Origin: Gracilaria domingensis
Lineage: Eukaryota; Rhodophyta; Florideophyceae; Gracilariales; Gracilariaceae
Assembly: GCA_022539475.1 (NCBI GenBank)
Contig: VCMS01000021.1
Location: 310,001-374,000, forward strand
DNA: 64,000 nucleotides
Direction of reading: 5' to 3'
A program made the position numbers and the translations under genes. Of this stretch, positions 21,570 to 31,364 are shown piece after piece (the stretch's first letter is position 1; each line of letters starts with the position of its first letter). A model generated the notes under the pieces. The model searched no databases. It was not told the DNA's origin and saw nothing but the letters and a program-made list of their open reading frames with translations.

Positions 21570-22297
21570 TGTGAAGATGCAGCGCAGAAGGGCGTGTGGA
21601 GAAGCATTGAAGAGGAGCGTCCGTTACGCAAAGAAAGCAGATTTTTACTAGAAGCAGCAGGAAGCCCTCAGTATCAAGCAATTAGGGCGGACTCAACGCT
21701 GAATACGACGCACACCATTCAGGGTAATACGAGTCAACGGCACGTCTCCAGTTCCTACGGATTCGGCGGCGCGAATTAGCTCCTGTAGCGCGGCGCAGAT
21801 CCTGAAAACGGCGTCGCGGAAGCCAGCAATATAGCCTGTGCGGTAATCGTACGTGACGTTGAAGAGAATTTCGTGAATCTCGTCCACGATGGAGGCCTCC
21901 TCTGCCTCTACATCGAGGACTGAGCGGTACGGGGTGGCATGGGAGGTGGCAGGATAAACGATAGGTGCAAGGGTGGCTGCAGCGACTCGGTGGGATGTCT
22001 GCAAGGTGACGAAGACAGTCGGATGGCGTGATGCAGGTATATGTGCAGCACCACTCAGCAGTTGACAGAGTGGTGGCCACGTGGCAATTTACTGGGTGCA
22101 CCTGAGACATTAATCCACCAATGCATTGGGAAGGAACTGACAATTAATTAGGGAAATTGATTAATTTTCAACAAGAAATTGTTGGGAAGGAATTAATGTC
22201 TTGTTGACAAACCATTACGAACAAAACAGCTGAGGACATGCCGTGACATGTCCCATGGAAAGGAATTATTACTTGTCAACAAGGAGATAACCTTACA
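21570..22297 (+). repeat. Gypsy-1 3' LTR, interrupted by the next LTR
   Basis: It starts TGTGAAGATGCAGCGC and matches 13540-14269 at about 99%. It stops after CCTTACA(T), and the gypsy-2-type LTR begins at 22299, so only the first 60% of the LTR is present. Confidence 0.75.
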
Positions 22298-22298
22298 T

Positions 22299-23146
22299 TG
22301 TAGAGCAAAACGCCCTTTGTGGGATGCACCGAGGTGCTTTTCATAGTTTGTTGATCCGTTACCGGCTGCGACACCTCAGGTTATGAGAGGCTACTGGGGT
22401 AGTGCCCCTATTTTGGGTATGCCTAGGAAGGGTAGTATTTCTGCACACGTGTGCCAAGTTGGCCCGATCGCGCGGGCCCCGTGGCAAGCATGCCACGGGG
22501 GCACACCTGTAGTGTATTGGCCGGCAGCGCCGGATAGTTAGATATTTTAATTGATATTTTCAAGTGCCGTATATAAGTGGCGGCACTTGCCGCCACTGTA
22601 CGGGAAGTAAACCTCAACGAGGCCTTTGGCTCTGATCTTCTTGCCGCTTGCGCACGTCACCAGCCCCATCCTGGGAATACCGCCGCAATTCCGGGCTGAT
22701 CAACCAACCTCCGTCCCTGAGGAGTACTAATCCGTCGTCACGGCACTTTCTTATCTATTTTATTGTTGTCATTTCCGTCTTACGGCTTTCGCTACTCTGC
22801 CCTACATTGTAGGTTTGTTTATTTTGTCTCGGGAGTTTTCCCGCTTATCGCGAGTCAGTGCTCCGCAGTGCGGCTCGCTTGTTGATCTTTTGTCGTCCCA
22901 TACCGTTGGCTGGATACCCCCACTCGCTGTGGCTCGCCGGAACCATCCGGATACCTACGCGATTCTACCCCTTCTACCTCGACTGCACGCCCAGATCGGG
23001 GCCACCCGGATTTACACCCGGCTCGTGTTGGCCCTATCGGAGGGTTCTGCCGCTCGACTGCCCTTCACAGGGAGCAGGGCCTGAACACCTGAGGTGCTCG
23101 TCCGCGACGCGGCTTGTTGTTTTCCCGTCGAGGGTTTTGCACCACA
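22299..23146 (+). repeat. Gypsy-2 5' LTR
   Basis: This 848-bp TG...CA repeat is nearly identical to 33218 onward for about 750 bp, then clearly different in the last 110 bp. It contains a TATA box within overlapping inverted repeats and a perfect 10-bp-stem hairpin at 22477-22500. Confidence 0.8.
22561..22597 (+). promoter_or_regulatory. TATA box inside two competing hairpins
   Basis: TATATAAG (22570-22577) is flanked by CAAGTGCCG (22561-22569) and CGGCACTTG (22581-22589), a 9-bp inverted repeat with the TATA box in the loop. The right arm also belongs to a second 9-bp hairpin, AGTGGCGGC (22576-22584) with GCCGCCACT (22589-22597). The two pairings exclude each other. The same arrangement occurs in the 3' LTR at about 33482-33518. 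Confidence 0.7.
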
Positions 23147-23150
23147 AAAC

Positions 23151-23165
23151 TGTCTCCCGACTAGA
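23151..23165 (+). other. Gypsy-2 primer-binding site candidate
   Basis: TGTCTCCCGACTAGA lies four bases after the 5' LTR. It resembles the TGGTCTCCCGACTTAG of gypsy-3, so the same tRNA family probably primes both. Confidence 0.45.
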
Positions 23166-23279
23166 AATCGCTTAATTGGCCAACGTTCGTTGAGTTGTCG
23201 TTTGTTTGACCCCAGATAGCTGAATATCCTTCACGTTCTCTCTGTCCTTTCGGAATTGTTGGTTGCCCATTGCCGACTG

Positions 23280-23435
23280 NNNNNNNNNNNNNNNNNNNNN
23301 NNNNNNNNNNNNNNNNNNNNNNNNNNNNNNNNNNNNNNNNNNNNNNNNNNNNNNNNNNNNNNNNNNNNNNNNNNNNNNNNNNNNNNNNNNNNNNNNNNNN
23401 NNNNNNNNNNNNNNNNNNNNNNNNNNNNNNNNNNN
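23280..23435. other. Assembly gap (156 N)
   Basis: This is a run of undetermined bases just inside the 5' LTR of gypsy-2. Frames crossing it are meaningless. It is the most likely place for a scaffold join between two different copies of the element. Confidence 0.95.
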
Positions 23436-23879
23436 GGCCACCGTTCCGATAACGGGACCCACCACTCGTGGGCCAACTGAACCGCACCTTTGCGGCGATC
23501 CGCCGCAGCGGTTGACGTTATCGTCGTCGCGTGTTCGACGAGTATTACCCTCCGTGAATTAGAGCTCAGGTCGCATCCTGCAGAACTCCCAGATGGGCCT
23601 CATCCTGGATATTACAAAAACGCGCAACGGCTCGCGATGAGCCGGTGTCCGGGACGTTTCGAGCACGTCGCCGGTTTCGTCTGATGTCAACCAGAATGGA
23701 AACACCGACAGGTGTCCGCTGTGTCTGCACAAGCAGGCGCCGCACGCCTGACCGCCTGGCCTACCCGTACTGGAGCGCGAGCAAATCATCGATATCTGAT
23801 CTGTTCGCCGGAGCCCCAGTTTCCTGAGGTTCTCAAGCACTCGCCTGTTCCCGCACGTCCCGCAAAGGAAGAAGGTCAA

Positions 23880-25312
23880 GTTTGAGGCTCGACTCATCAT
23901 ACATGCACTACTCTCCTTCATTCTTCTCTGATGAGGAGGGCCCACAAACAGGGTCGTCTAAAACAGCACTCTTCGACAGCGCTGCAAGACGCTCTCGCCT
24001 ACGTGAATCCGTTCGCGGGCTACTAAGCCACTTTCTCGTGTTGCACGAGGCCGTACGAAAGACGAGACACCTCGAGGAAGGAGTTGAAGCCGACAAACTT
24101 CTACTGTACTCGGAACAGCTAATCATCTACCGATCATTTATCGCTTGATGACACGACTCTACATGAGGACCCCACGTTGACTGCAAAAATGCGAAATTAT
24201 CTCCGACAAATGGAGCTCACGCTAAAGCCCCACAAGTTCTCTGGGAAACCATTCTTGTCTTGGATTTTCTTAGCCCGCTGTAGCGAAGCCGATGATACCT
24301 TCGGCAATGATGTGAGCACAGCTACATTCGCGCTGCCGTACTTTTGACGGTGTAGCGAAGATCATCAATCGGCGTTCCGTGCGTCGATCCTCGCCCCCTC
24401 GAAGGGGAGTTACGGCTGTCCGCGAAGCGTTACAATATCCTCCGCCGTTCTACGCGACCAGGCAATGCCGCATACAGTGCATATACTCGCGCTCTGCCAG
24501 ACACGAAGCAGGAGCCAAGAGTCGGAACCGTCTACCTCGACCCCCTCTAGGCTTTCCACAGCATGTCCACGGCAACGTGTTCTCCGCAGCTGAGCGGTGT
24601 ACGATGTTTGTTGATGACTGGACCGATCAATTCGGACGTTGGTAGCCCATTATCGGGAGAACAAAACGCCGGATTACCTATCTGGAACTCGTTCAATTTG
24701 CCCAAGCGGAGGGAGATGCAGCTCGAGCACGCACTGGTATCAAGGCGCGCACGCGCCGACTCTTCATGTAGAAGGCCGAGACTCCTCACTGCCTCACTCG
24801 CGAGGTTCTGTTCAAGGGGGTTATGATAACCTACACCTGTTACAGGACGATGGTTCAATGCCGAGTTCGGAATTGCTGTCGACGACGGAGCAGTCTACAG
24901 TGGACGGAGACCCGCTCTGTACGCCGGACGTCAAGTCCCGGCATTGCCCGTGCCGCACTCTGGCGGATATCGAAGCCAACGCCCTGGATGGAGGGACCCG
25001 TATCCTCCTCGACAGGAGCGCCGGCCGCCCAACGCAGATCTTCTTCGTCACCTTATTTGCCATACCTGTTACAGACCAGGGCACATCGCCCCGAATTGCG
25101 TAATGCCCATACGGGATATGGCGAGGATAGTGCCTCAGTATGAGTCGTTGACGCCCGCCGAGCGGGAACGTGTTCCCGACAAATCGTACCTTCGTGCGAA
25201 GGCGGAGACTCAGCCTGGGAACCAGGAAACGGTGCCATCGAATGGTGGAACTGTAGCCGCCCCTGCGGAATCGCAACCTCCGCAGATTGGCGGCGACGCT
25301 CAGAAAAACTGA
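23880..25312 (+). pseudogene. Gypsy-2 gag region
   Basis: Helical, charged gag-like segments are spread over this region. A zinc knuckle of the CX2CX4HX4C type (CHTCYRPGHIAPNC) sits near 25057-25100. The same knuckle style is found in gypsy-3 (CHSCYRHGHIDSEC). The upstream capsid part appears to carry several breaks. Confidence 0.6.
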
Positions 25313-25427
25313 GCAAGGGAGCCTCCAGCAATAGAGAGGCGCCCCAGCGACGGGGTTTAGTGCGCCTGAGGCTGAGAAGCCTCGCTCCCCGGTCACAATC
25401 CTTTCGAGGAAACTGGCCACTACAGAC

Positions 25428-28400
25428 GTGGACTCTGAGCACCTTGGTGTCTTGCGTCGCCCGTGGATACGGTCTAAGAACAGCCGGTTCCCGGATAGAG
25501 TCCTGGTCATAGCGAAACGTAACTACAAAGTTTACGCCGACCTGGGTGTTTCCGACCAGTACATGGTTCGGCAGTTGTCCGTGCTCGATACAGGAGCTGG
25601 GCCAAATTTCTTGGTTGAATCGATGATTCCGCCGCACTTGCGGTCTCGCGTTCGTGCGGCGCCGCAGATTGACATAGCGGATGCGAACAATCGGCCACTT
25701 TCGACTGTGGGAGTAATAGACCTGCTCGTCAGGCTTGGCCGCTACGTGGCGAAGCTCGATTTCTTGGTTTGCAAGCAACTCGCTGCGCCAGTTATCCTCG
25801 GCTGCGACTTCTGTGACCGCTTCGTCGATGCAATTCGACCGCGGAAGCGAACCATCGAAATGGAAGATGGGACTACTGTACCGATCGTTCGGCGTCCCCT
25901 GCGCCGGGCTCTGAAGAAGCAAGTCCCTTTGCCTGCGGCACAGAAGCCTACAGCCGATGAACGGAAGTCTACAAAGCTCCGAGTAGCTCGGCCCATTTCC
26001 ATCCCGCCTGAATCACAGGTCTGGGTTACTGTGACCTCCCCACAATGTGGCTTACAAACGGTACAACCGTTGCCTGCGTTACAGGAGAAGCATCAGCTTG
26101 CCCTCGCTAATGGGATTGTTTTCGTCGAACCCGAGAAGCCTTTTCAGGTGCTGGTTGCGAACTTCAGCCGTTTTCCTCAACGGTTGGTTAGGAGCCAAGT
26201 TATTGGTTCGTTGCTTCCGCACCCTGCGGCTATAGTGCCTACTCAGGTTTCTATTGCCGAGGTTCTCGGAATCCTCGAAGCTGAGGAGGGGGAGGCGGAA
26301 CGGAACAATTCCGAACGGAACAATTCCGAAACGACTGGACCGAACAGTTCGTCGGAAGATGCTACGCCGACTTCGTCGGATGCGAATAACCGCAGCCTGT
26401 CGAAGGAAGCGTTGCCGACCTCGTCGGGCAGTAATGATACAGACCTGAGTGCTGCTGACACGAAGGATAAGGCAGTACAGGAACTGGAGTCTCTGGATCT
26501 TGAACATGTCCCAGAGACTCACCGCGATAAATTGCGGCACATGCTTGAGGAGTTCACGCCCATGTGGGATGGCACTCTGGGTAAGATTGATATTACCGAA
26601 CATCGGATTGATTTGCTACCGAATACTCGGCCCATTTCACAGCACCCTTACAGGGCAGGACCGACGGCTCGGCAGGAGGAGAAAGCTCAAGTTGAGAAGA
26701 TGCTCCGCGCTGGAGTTATCGAGCCGGCTCAGTCACCTTGGGCATCGCCGGTAGTGCTCGCGCCCAAAGCTGATGGGTCTTGGCGATTTTGCATCGATTA
26801 CCGCAAGCTAAACGCGGCTACGGTCAAGGATGTGTATCCTATCCCACGAATGGATGAATGCATCGATTCATTGGGCGACGCGAAAGTGTTCACAACCCTA
26901 GACGCGAATTGGGGCTATTGGCAAGTTCCCGTGAGGGCTGAGGATCGTGACAAGACAGCCTTCGTTTGTCATGAAGGATTGTACCGATTCAATCGGATGC
27001 CCTTTGGGTTAACGAACGCGCCAGCCACCTTTCAACGAGCTGTGGATATTTTGCTAGCCCGCTTTAAGTGGAAGACTTGCCTGGTATACCTGGATGACAT
27101 CATTGTCTACTCCAGCAACCTGGATGAGCACTTGACCCACGTACGGGATGTGATGCGAGTCCTACGTGATGCAGGCATTACGCTCAAGCTCAAGAAGTGT
27201 GAGTTCTTTACCGAAACCGTCAGGTATCTCGGCCATGTTATCCGTCCGGGACGGCTTTCGATTGACGAAGTACGCGTGAAATCCCTCAAAGAGGCTAAGC
27301 ATCCGAGGACGCAGACGGAACTCCGATCTTTTCTCGGCTTGTGCAATGTGTATCGCCGCTTCATTCCGAACCTCGCGGATATCGCTGCACCTCTGAACGA
27401 GCTTCTTCGCAAAGGACAGCCAGTCGATCTGGAAGAATTCGACGACCGCAAGGCCGCGGCTTTCTCGTCGCTCGTGGACGCGGTGACATCGCCACCTGTT
27501 TTATCCCTGCCTAGGGCTGGTTTGCCATATGCAGTAGATACGGATGCGAGCGACTACCAAGTCGGCTGTGCCCTATTCCAGACCACCAATGATGGCGAGC
27601 GATTGCCAATTGGGTATTGGTCAAGGAGCCTCAACGTTCACGAGAGGAATTACTCGGTATCCGAGAAGGAGTGCTTGGCGGTTGTCTGGGCGTTACAGAC
27701 ACTGCGGCCCTATCTTATGGGGACCCGCTTCATTGTTCATACCGATCATTCGGCATTACGCTGGCTACTCTCTATAGCAGAGCCATCTGGCCGCTTGATG
27801 CGGTGGAGACTTCGCTTGTCGGAATTCGACTTCGAAATCCGTTACAAGAAAGGACTCCTGAACACTCAGGCTGATGCACTGTCCCGCTTAGAAACAGCGG
27901 CTGAAGCTGCGCCAGTCGATGATCTGGAGATACCGTGCTTCCTCGTGGAAGACGGCTCGAGCGATGCCGATGAAGAATCGGAAGGATGGGACATCTACGA
28001 TGCTGTTTTAGCCGTGTCAGACACGCAACCCGAACCGGGCTCTTTCGTACCGATCAAGCCGGAGGAACTCATCCGGGAGCAGCACACCGACCGTTTTTGT
28101 ACGGAGATTCGTAGTCGTCTAAACGGTGGAGCACAGTTGCCTTTCGTCGAGAACGACCAAGGATTTCTAATCCGAACTGTCGGAAACAGGCCACAGATTG
28201 TGGTTCCGCACTCACTTCAGTCACGAGTACTGCATTTGTCGCACTATGCGAAGTTGTCAGCCCACCCTGGTGGCAGGAAGTTGTACTACACCTTACGGAA
28301 GGACTTTTACTGGCCAGCAATGGCTTTTGACGCGTATGCCAGTGTTCGTGGATGTTCTGACTGCGCGAAGAACCGCGTCAAGCTGCATAAGTATTCCAAG

Positions 28401-29792
28401 AAGTTGGCACTATTCCCTGCTAGGGCTCCACTGGAGTTTGTGGCGATCGATCTACTCGGCGAGTTTATTCGCACCCGCCGGGGAAACCGGTTTTTGCTTG
28501 TTATCACCGACCGCTTTTCTAAGCTGGTACGGACTGTGCCTTTAAAGAAGGTTACTGCTAGTGCGGTCGCCCAAGCTTTCGTTACTCACTGGGTCTTTGT
28601 CTACGGACCGCCGATTGACTTACTATCGGATAATGGACCGCAGTTCACGGCTAAGTTCTTTCAGGACGTATGCCGCATCTTGCGGATCCAAAACTGGTTT
28701 ACGACAACATATCATCCCCAGAGTAATGGGCAGGTTGAGCGTTTTAACCGCACGATGCTCAACGCATTGCGGACGTTTGTTGCCGAGCATCCGTCGGAAT
28801 GGGATCAGTACACCGATGCGGTGACTTATGCCTACAATACGCAGGTTCATCGCACGACTCGAATCTCGCCGTTCGAGCTGGTGCTATCACGCGTCCCACC
28901 TTCGGTGGCTATCGAGCCACAGCCAACTTTGGATAAGTTTCCGTCGCCCCGTCTACACAGGGACGCCTGGAAGGACTGGCTTAAGAACATTACCCCTACA
29001 GTTGGGCAGCATATCGCTAAGGCCCAGGCCGCATACAAGCGGAATTTCGATGCTAGAGTGCGTAAGAATGCCCCTCAGATCAGGGAAGGTAGCTTTGCCT
29101 TCGTACGGAAGGAGTACTACAACCCCGAAAAGGAGAAGCGCCACAAGCTTTCTCCTATCGCGGACGGCCCGTTCCGGGTTATTGCTGTCACCGACACAAC
29201 GGTTGTCCTTGATATCAAGGGAGAGCACGAGCGTTTGTCGCTAAATCGCATAACGCCTGCGCCAAAGCCTGTTTCGCAGGATTCGCTACCGTCATCGTCG
29301 GCCCCTACCGCACCCACTGTGGAAACAGCCGTCGAAACGGAAACAGGCGCCGCGGCGGGTACCCGCACTCAACCGTCTGTGTTGCCGCATCCGGATCGCG
29401 GACTTGCCCATTTGCCTGCTAAGCCGGAATCTGACCGGTCGGTCTCCAATGCCGCACATGTGCACACGCGGATAAGGGCCCCTATGGGGATACTCGCCGC
29501 CACCCCCGACACTCCCACTGAGGAGGGGGAGGAGGCAGGTCGTTCTTTTTCGTTGTCGCCGTCGTCGACGGAGTCGCCTTCGCAGGCCTCTGTATCGCAC
29601 GCAAGTCGTGATGAAGGCGCGTCAACGCGCGACACACAGCCGGAGAGCCGGAAAGAAGAGAACGACGCGCGGCTACCGCGGAAGCCTCAAGAAGAGGAAG
29701 ATCCCTCTCGCTCACCACCGCCGTCGCGAACGGAGTTACGTTTGCAGGCCCAAGAACGGGAACACAGTACCGATGTGGTACGTGATTTGTAG
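25428..29792 (+). CDS. Gypsy-2 pol: protease, RT, RNase H, integrase
   Basis: A frame of about 1,450 codons holds the full enzyme set. Protease: SVLDTGAGPNFLVES (about 25580-25630) and VILGCDFCD. Reverse transcriptase: RFCIDYRKLNAAT, MPFGLTNAPATFQR and YLDDIIVYS (about 26660-27260). RNase H: DTDASDYQVGCAL, SEKECLAVVWALQ and HTDHSALRWL (about 27530-27890). Integrase: zinc finger (HPGGRKLYY ... CSDCAKN), core residues in FVAIDLLGEF, LLSDNGPQF and NGQVERFNR, and a GPY/F module (PIADGPFRVI). After it the frame runs into a low-complexity tail rich in Ser, Pro, Glu and Arg. This part of the element looks whole. Confidence 0.9.
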   Translation: MDSEHLGVLRRPWIRSKNSRFPDRVLVIAKRNYKVYADLGVSDQYMVRQLSVLDTGAGPNFLVESMIPPHLRSRVRAAPQIDIADANNRPLSTVGVIDLLVRLGRYVAKLDFLVCKQLAAPVILGCDFCDRFVDAIRPRKRTIEMEDGTTVPIVRRPLRRALKKQVPLPAAQKPTADERKSTKLRVARPISIPPESQVWVTVTSPQCGLQTVQPLPALQEKHQLALANGIVFVEPEKPFQVLVANFSRFPQRLVRSQVIGSLLPHPAAIVPTQVSIAEVLGILEAEEGEAERNNSERNNSETTGPNSSSEDATPTSSDANNRSLSKEALPTSSGSNDTDLSAADTKDKAVQELESLDLEHVPETHRDKLRHMLEEFTPMWDGTLGKIDITEHRIDLLPNTRPISQHPYRAGPTARQEEKAQVEKMLRAGVIEPAQSPWASPVVLAPKADGSWRFCIDYRKLNAATVKDVYPIPRMDECIDSLGDAKVFTTLDANWGYWQVPVRAEDRDKTAFVCHEGLYRFNRMPFGLTNAPATFQRAVDILLARFKWKTCLVYLDDIIVYSSNLDEHLTHVRDVMRVLRDAGITLKLKKCEFFTETVRYLGHVIRPGRLSIDEVRVKSLKEAKHPRTQTELRSFLGLCNVYRRFIPNLADIAAPLNELLRKGQPVDLEEFDDRKAAAFSSLVDAVTSPPVLSLPRAGLPYAVDTDASDYQVGCALFQTTNDGERLPIGYWSRSLNVHERNYSVSEKECLAVVWALQTLRPYLMGTRFIVHTDHSALRWLLSIAEPSGRLMRWRLRLSEFDFEIRYKKGLLNTQADALSRLETAAEAAPVDDLEIPCFLVEDGSSDADEESEGWDIYDAVLAVSDTQPEPGSFVPIKPEELIREQHTDRFCTEIRSRLNGGAQLPFVENDQGFLIRTVGNRPQIVVPHSLQSRVLHLSHYAKLSAHPGGRKLYYTLRKDFYWPAMAFDAYASVRGCSDCAKNRVKLHKYSKKLALFPARAPLEFVAIDLLGEFIRTRRGNRFLLVITDRFSKLVRTVPLKKVTASAVAQAFVTHWVFVYGPPIDLLSDNGPQFTAKFFQDVCRILRIQNWFTTTYHPQSNGQVERFNRTMLNALRTFVAEHPSEWDQYTDAVTYAYNTQVHRTTRISPFELVLSRVPPSVAIEPQPTLDKFPSPRLHRDAWKDWLKNITPTVGQHIAKAQAAYKRNFDARVRKNAPQIREGSFAFVRKEYYNPEKEKRHKLSPIADGPFRVIAVTDTTVVLDIKGEHERLSLNRITPAPKPVSQDSLPSSSAPTAPTVETAVETETGAAAGTRTQPSVLPHPDRGLAHLPAKPESDRSVSNAAHVHTRIRAPMGILAATPDTPTEEGEEAGRSFSLSPSSTESPSQASVSHASRDEGASTRDTQPESRKEENDARLPRKPQEEEDPSRSPPPSRTELRLQAQEREHSTDVVRDL

Positions 29793-29799
29793 CCGGAAA

Positions 29800-31330
29800 G
29801 CCGGAGGGATCGCACAGTTTCGCGGAGGCCTTCTGAGAAGGACGCCACCTCGGTGACGATTGCAGCCGGAAGACCGGAAGAGAAGGACGCGCCGTTACCA
29901 CGGAAGGCTGAGGTGGAAGGCACCACTATGGTGAATCGCAAAGCCGGAAGTCCGGAGAAAGAAGAGTTAGTTCGAAAAAACCGTGCTGTTACGGCAGACC
30001 CGACTTCGGGAGATTTTGGTGCAGCACCGAGCGCCAAAGCCGTCAAAAATACGGAATCAACCACCAGTGTGGCGAACAGTCAAGCCACAGCAAGTGGGCA
30101 GCACTCAAGCACTGTCGACGCGTGCACGTCGCGCCAAGTGTCGAGCTCCGTGGGAGATCCGCCTCCAACCGAGGATTACAGTGCGCAAGCCGGGCACGCG
30201 CCAGCCACAGACCTGGCGCCGCCTAAAAACGGTCCAAAAAATTCCGAATTTGAATCGGCTCTTGACAGCCATGCAAAGGCGCAGGTGTCGCAAACCGCAG
30301 CGCGCGGCGAACCGCCGCCACGGCACGTGCCAGAACACCACTCGCTGGCTCACCGCTCTGCCGACCGTTCACCGTCGCAACGGGAGATTGTGCCGGAACG
30401 CCGGAAGCTCGCTATTCGAGAAGACCGAAGCACGGTCACAGCCCAGCAGCATGGGGAGAAGAACCACGAATCTGGAAGCATGATGGTCAGGAAAATACCA
30501 TGGTCACGAAGACCAAAGCCTGGCGTACAGGATGTACTGCCGTCAGGACGGAAGCCGATCACGAACGACGATGCCCACGACGGGAGAAGCGACGACTACG
30601 CCTCGAAATAGGATTCTTCAAGCAAGCCGCACACAGAGCGGAGTGTTCTCGATGAGGAATATGTCATTGACCGTCTGGTAAGTCACGGCTACGCCCCTGA
30701 CGGGGAACTACTGTATCGAGTCCGTTGGTACGGCTACGCCTCTTCAGAGGATACGCACGAGCCCATTGAGCACTTGCCTCGCTCGAAGGTCTTGCAGTAC
30801 CACCGTCGCACACGGACACCGATACCGGCTATGCTGGACAAGGCCCAAGGGGGTTGACCACCCACGTTCCTATTGAGCGCAGCCGTCTCGAACGGAATAT
30901 GCCGCCTCATGCGGACAGTATTGCATTACGCAAGAATATGCCGCGTCAAGCGGGTGCAACTAAGTTAACTGAGATCACTCAGCCGCCTCAGGCGGACCAG
31001 GCCGCTCTAAGGGGACAGCTTTTTGCTGAACAAACATGCCGCGAAATGCGGAAGCCACTTACAGTGGAGAAGAAGATAAAGAAGAAAGAAGCCTAAGAAG
31101 AAGGAGAAGAAGCCAGGACACTGGAAGGAAGACTAAGAAGTTTTATCGCTACAGCCGCTTGTGCGGAAAAGTTACCCCTCTCTTGTGGGCCATTCGCAAC
31201 AGCCTCAAACGAGGTATTGCCCACTGAGAAGGGGGAGAGCAAGACGAAGAGTTTGAGCCAAGCCAGCACGGCTGGAGAAGTTTACCTCTAACTATTGAGT
31301 CGCCCCTCATCATCGGGGTCTATTGCGGAC
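29800..31330 (+). repeat. Array of micro-hairpins in the gypsy-2 tail
   Basis: Short perfect inverted repeats follow each other at roughly 40-50 bp spacing. Examples are CCGC-CTCAT-GCGG (30902-30914), CCGC-GTCAA-GCGG (30941-30953), CCGCC-TCA-GGCGG (30983-30995), CCGC-GAAAT-GCGG (31039-31051), CCACT-TAC-AGTGG (31055-31067), CCGC-TTGT-GCGG (31155-31166), CCTC-AAAC-GAGG (31203-31214) and CCAGC-ACG-GCTGG (31263-31275). Stem sequences vary while pairing is kept. The function is unknown. Confidence 0.65.
30643..30810 (+). CDS. Chromodomain of gypsy-2
   Basis: The translation carries the chromodomain signature: an EYVIDRLVSHG strand, LYRVRWYGYASSEDTHEP (the typical 'YLVKWKGY...TWEP' block) and the C-terminal helix IEHLPRSKVLQYH. 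In chromoviruses this domain is the last part of integrase and binds modified histones. Here it lies downstream of a long low-complexity tail, about 850 bp after the main pol frame. Confidence 0.8.
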
Positions 31331-31364
31331 TACCGTAGCCCGTAGGGGATCGCGAGCCGGGGAA

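Larger units (their letters stand above)
13540..22297 (+). mobile_element. Ty3/gypsy element 'gypsy-1'
   Basis: Domain order is gag, protease, reverse transcriptase, RNase H, integrase, as in Ty3/gypsy (Metaviridae). The 5' LTR starts at 13540 with TGTGAAGATG inside the copia fossil. A purine tract precedes the 3' LTR at 21570. The coding part keeps every domain with about three breaks. The shared 728 bp of the LTRs differ by only about 1%, so it is young. The 3' LTR is cut off at 22297 where the LTR of gypsy-2 begins, and the copia sequence does not resume afterwards. Confidence 0.85.

Noticed and set aside
23161-23562. Frames crossing the N run
   Set aside because: They consist mostly of undetermined residues.
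24821-25922. 229- and 289-codon minus-strand frames
   Set aside because: They are shadows of the gypsy-2 gag and protease on the plus strand, whose motifs are clear.
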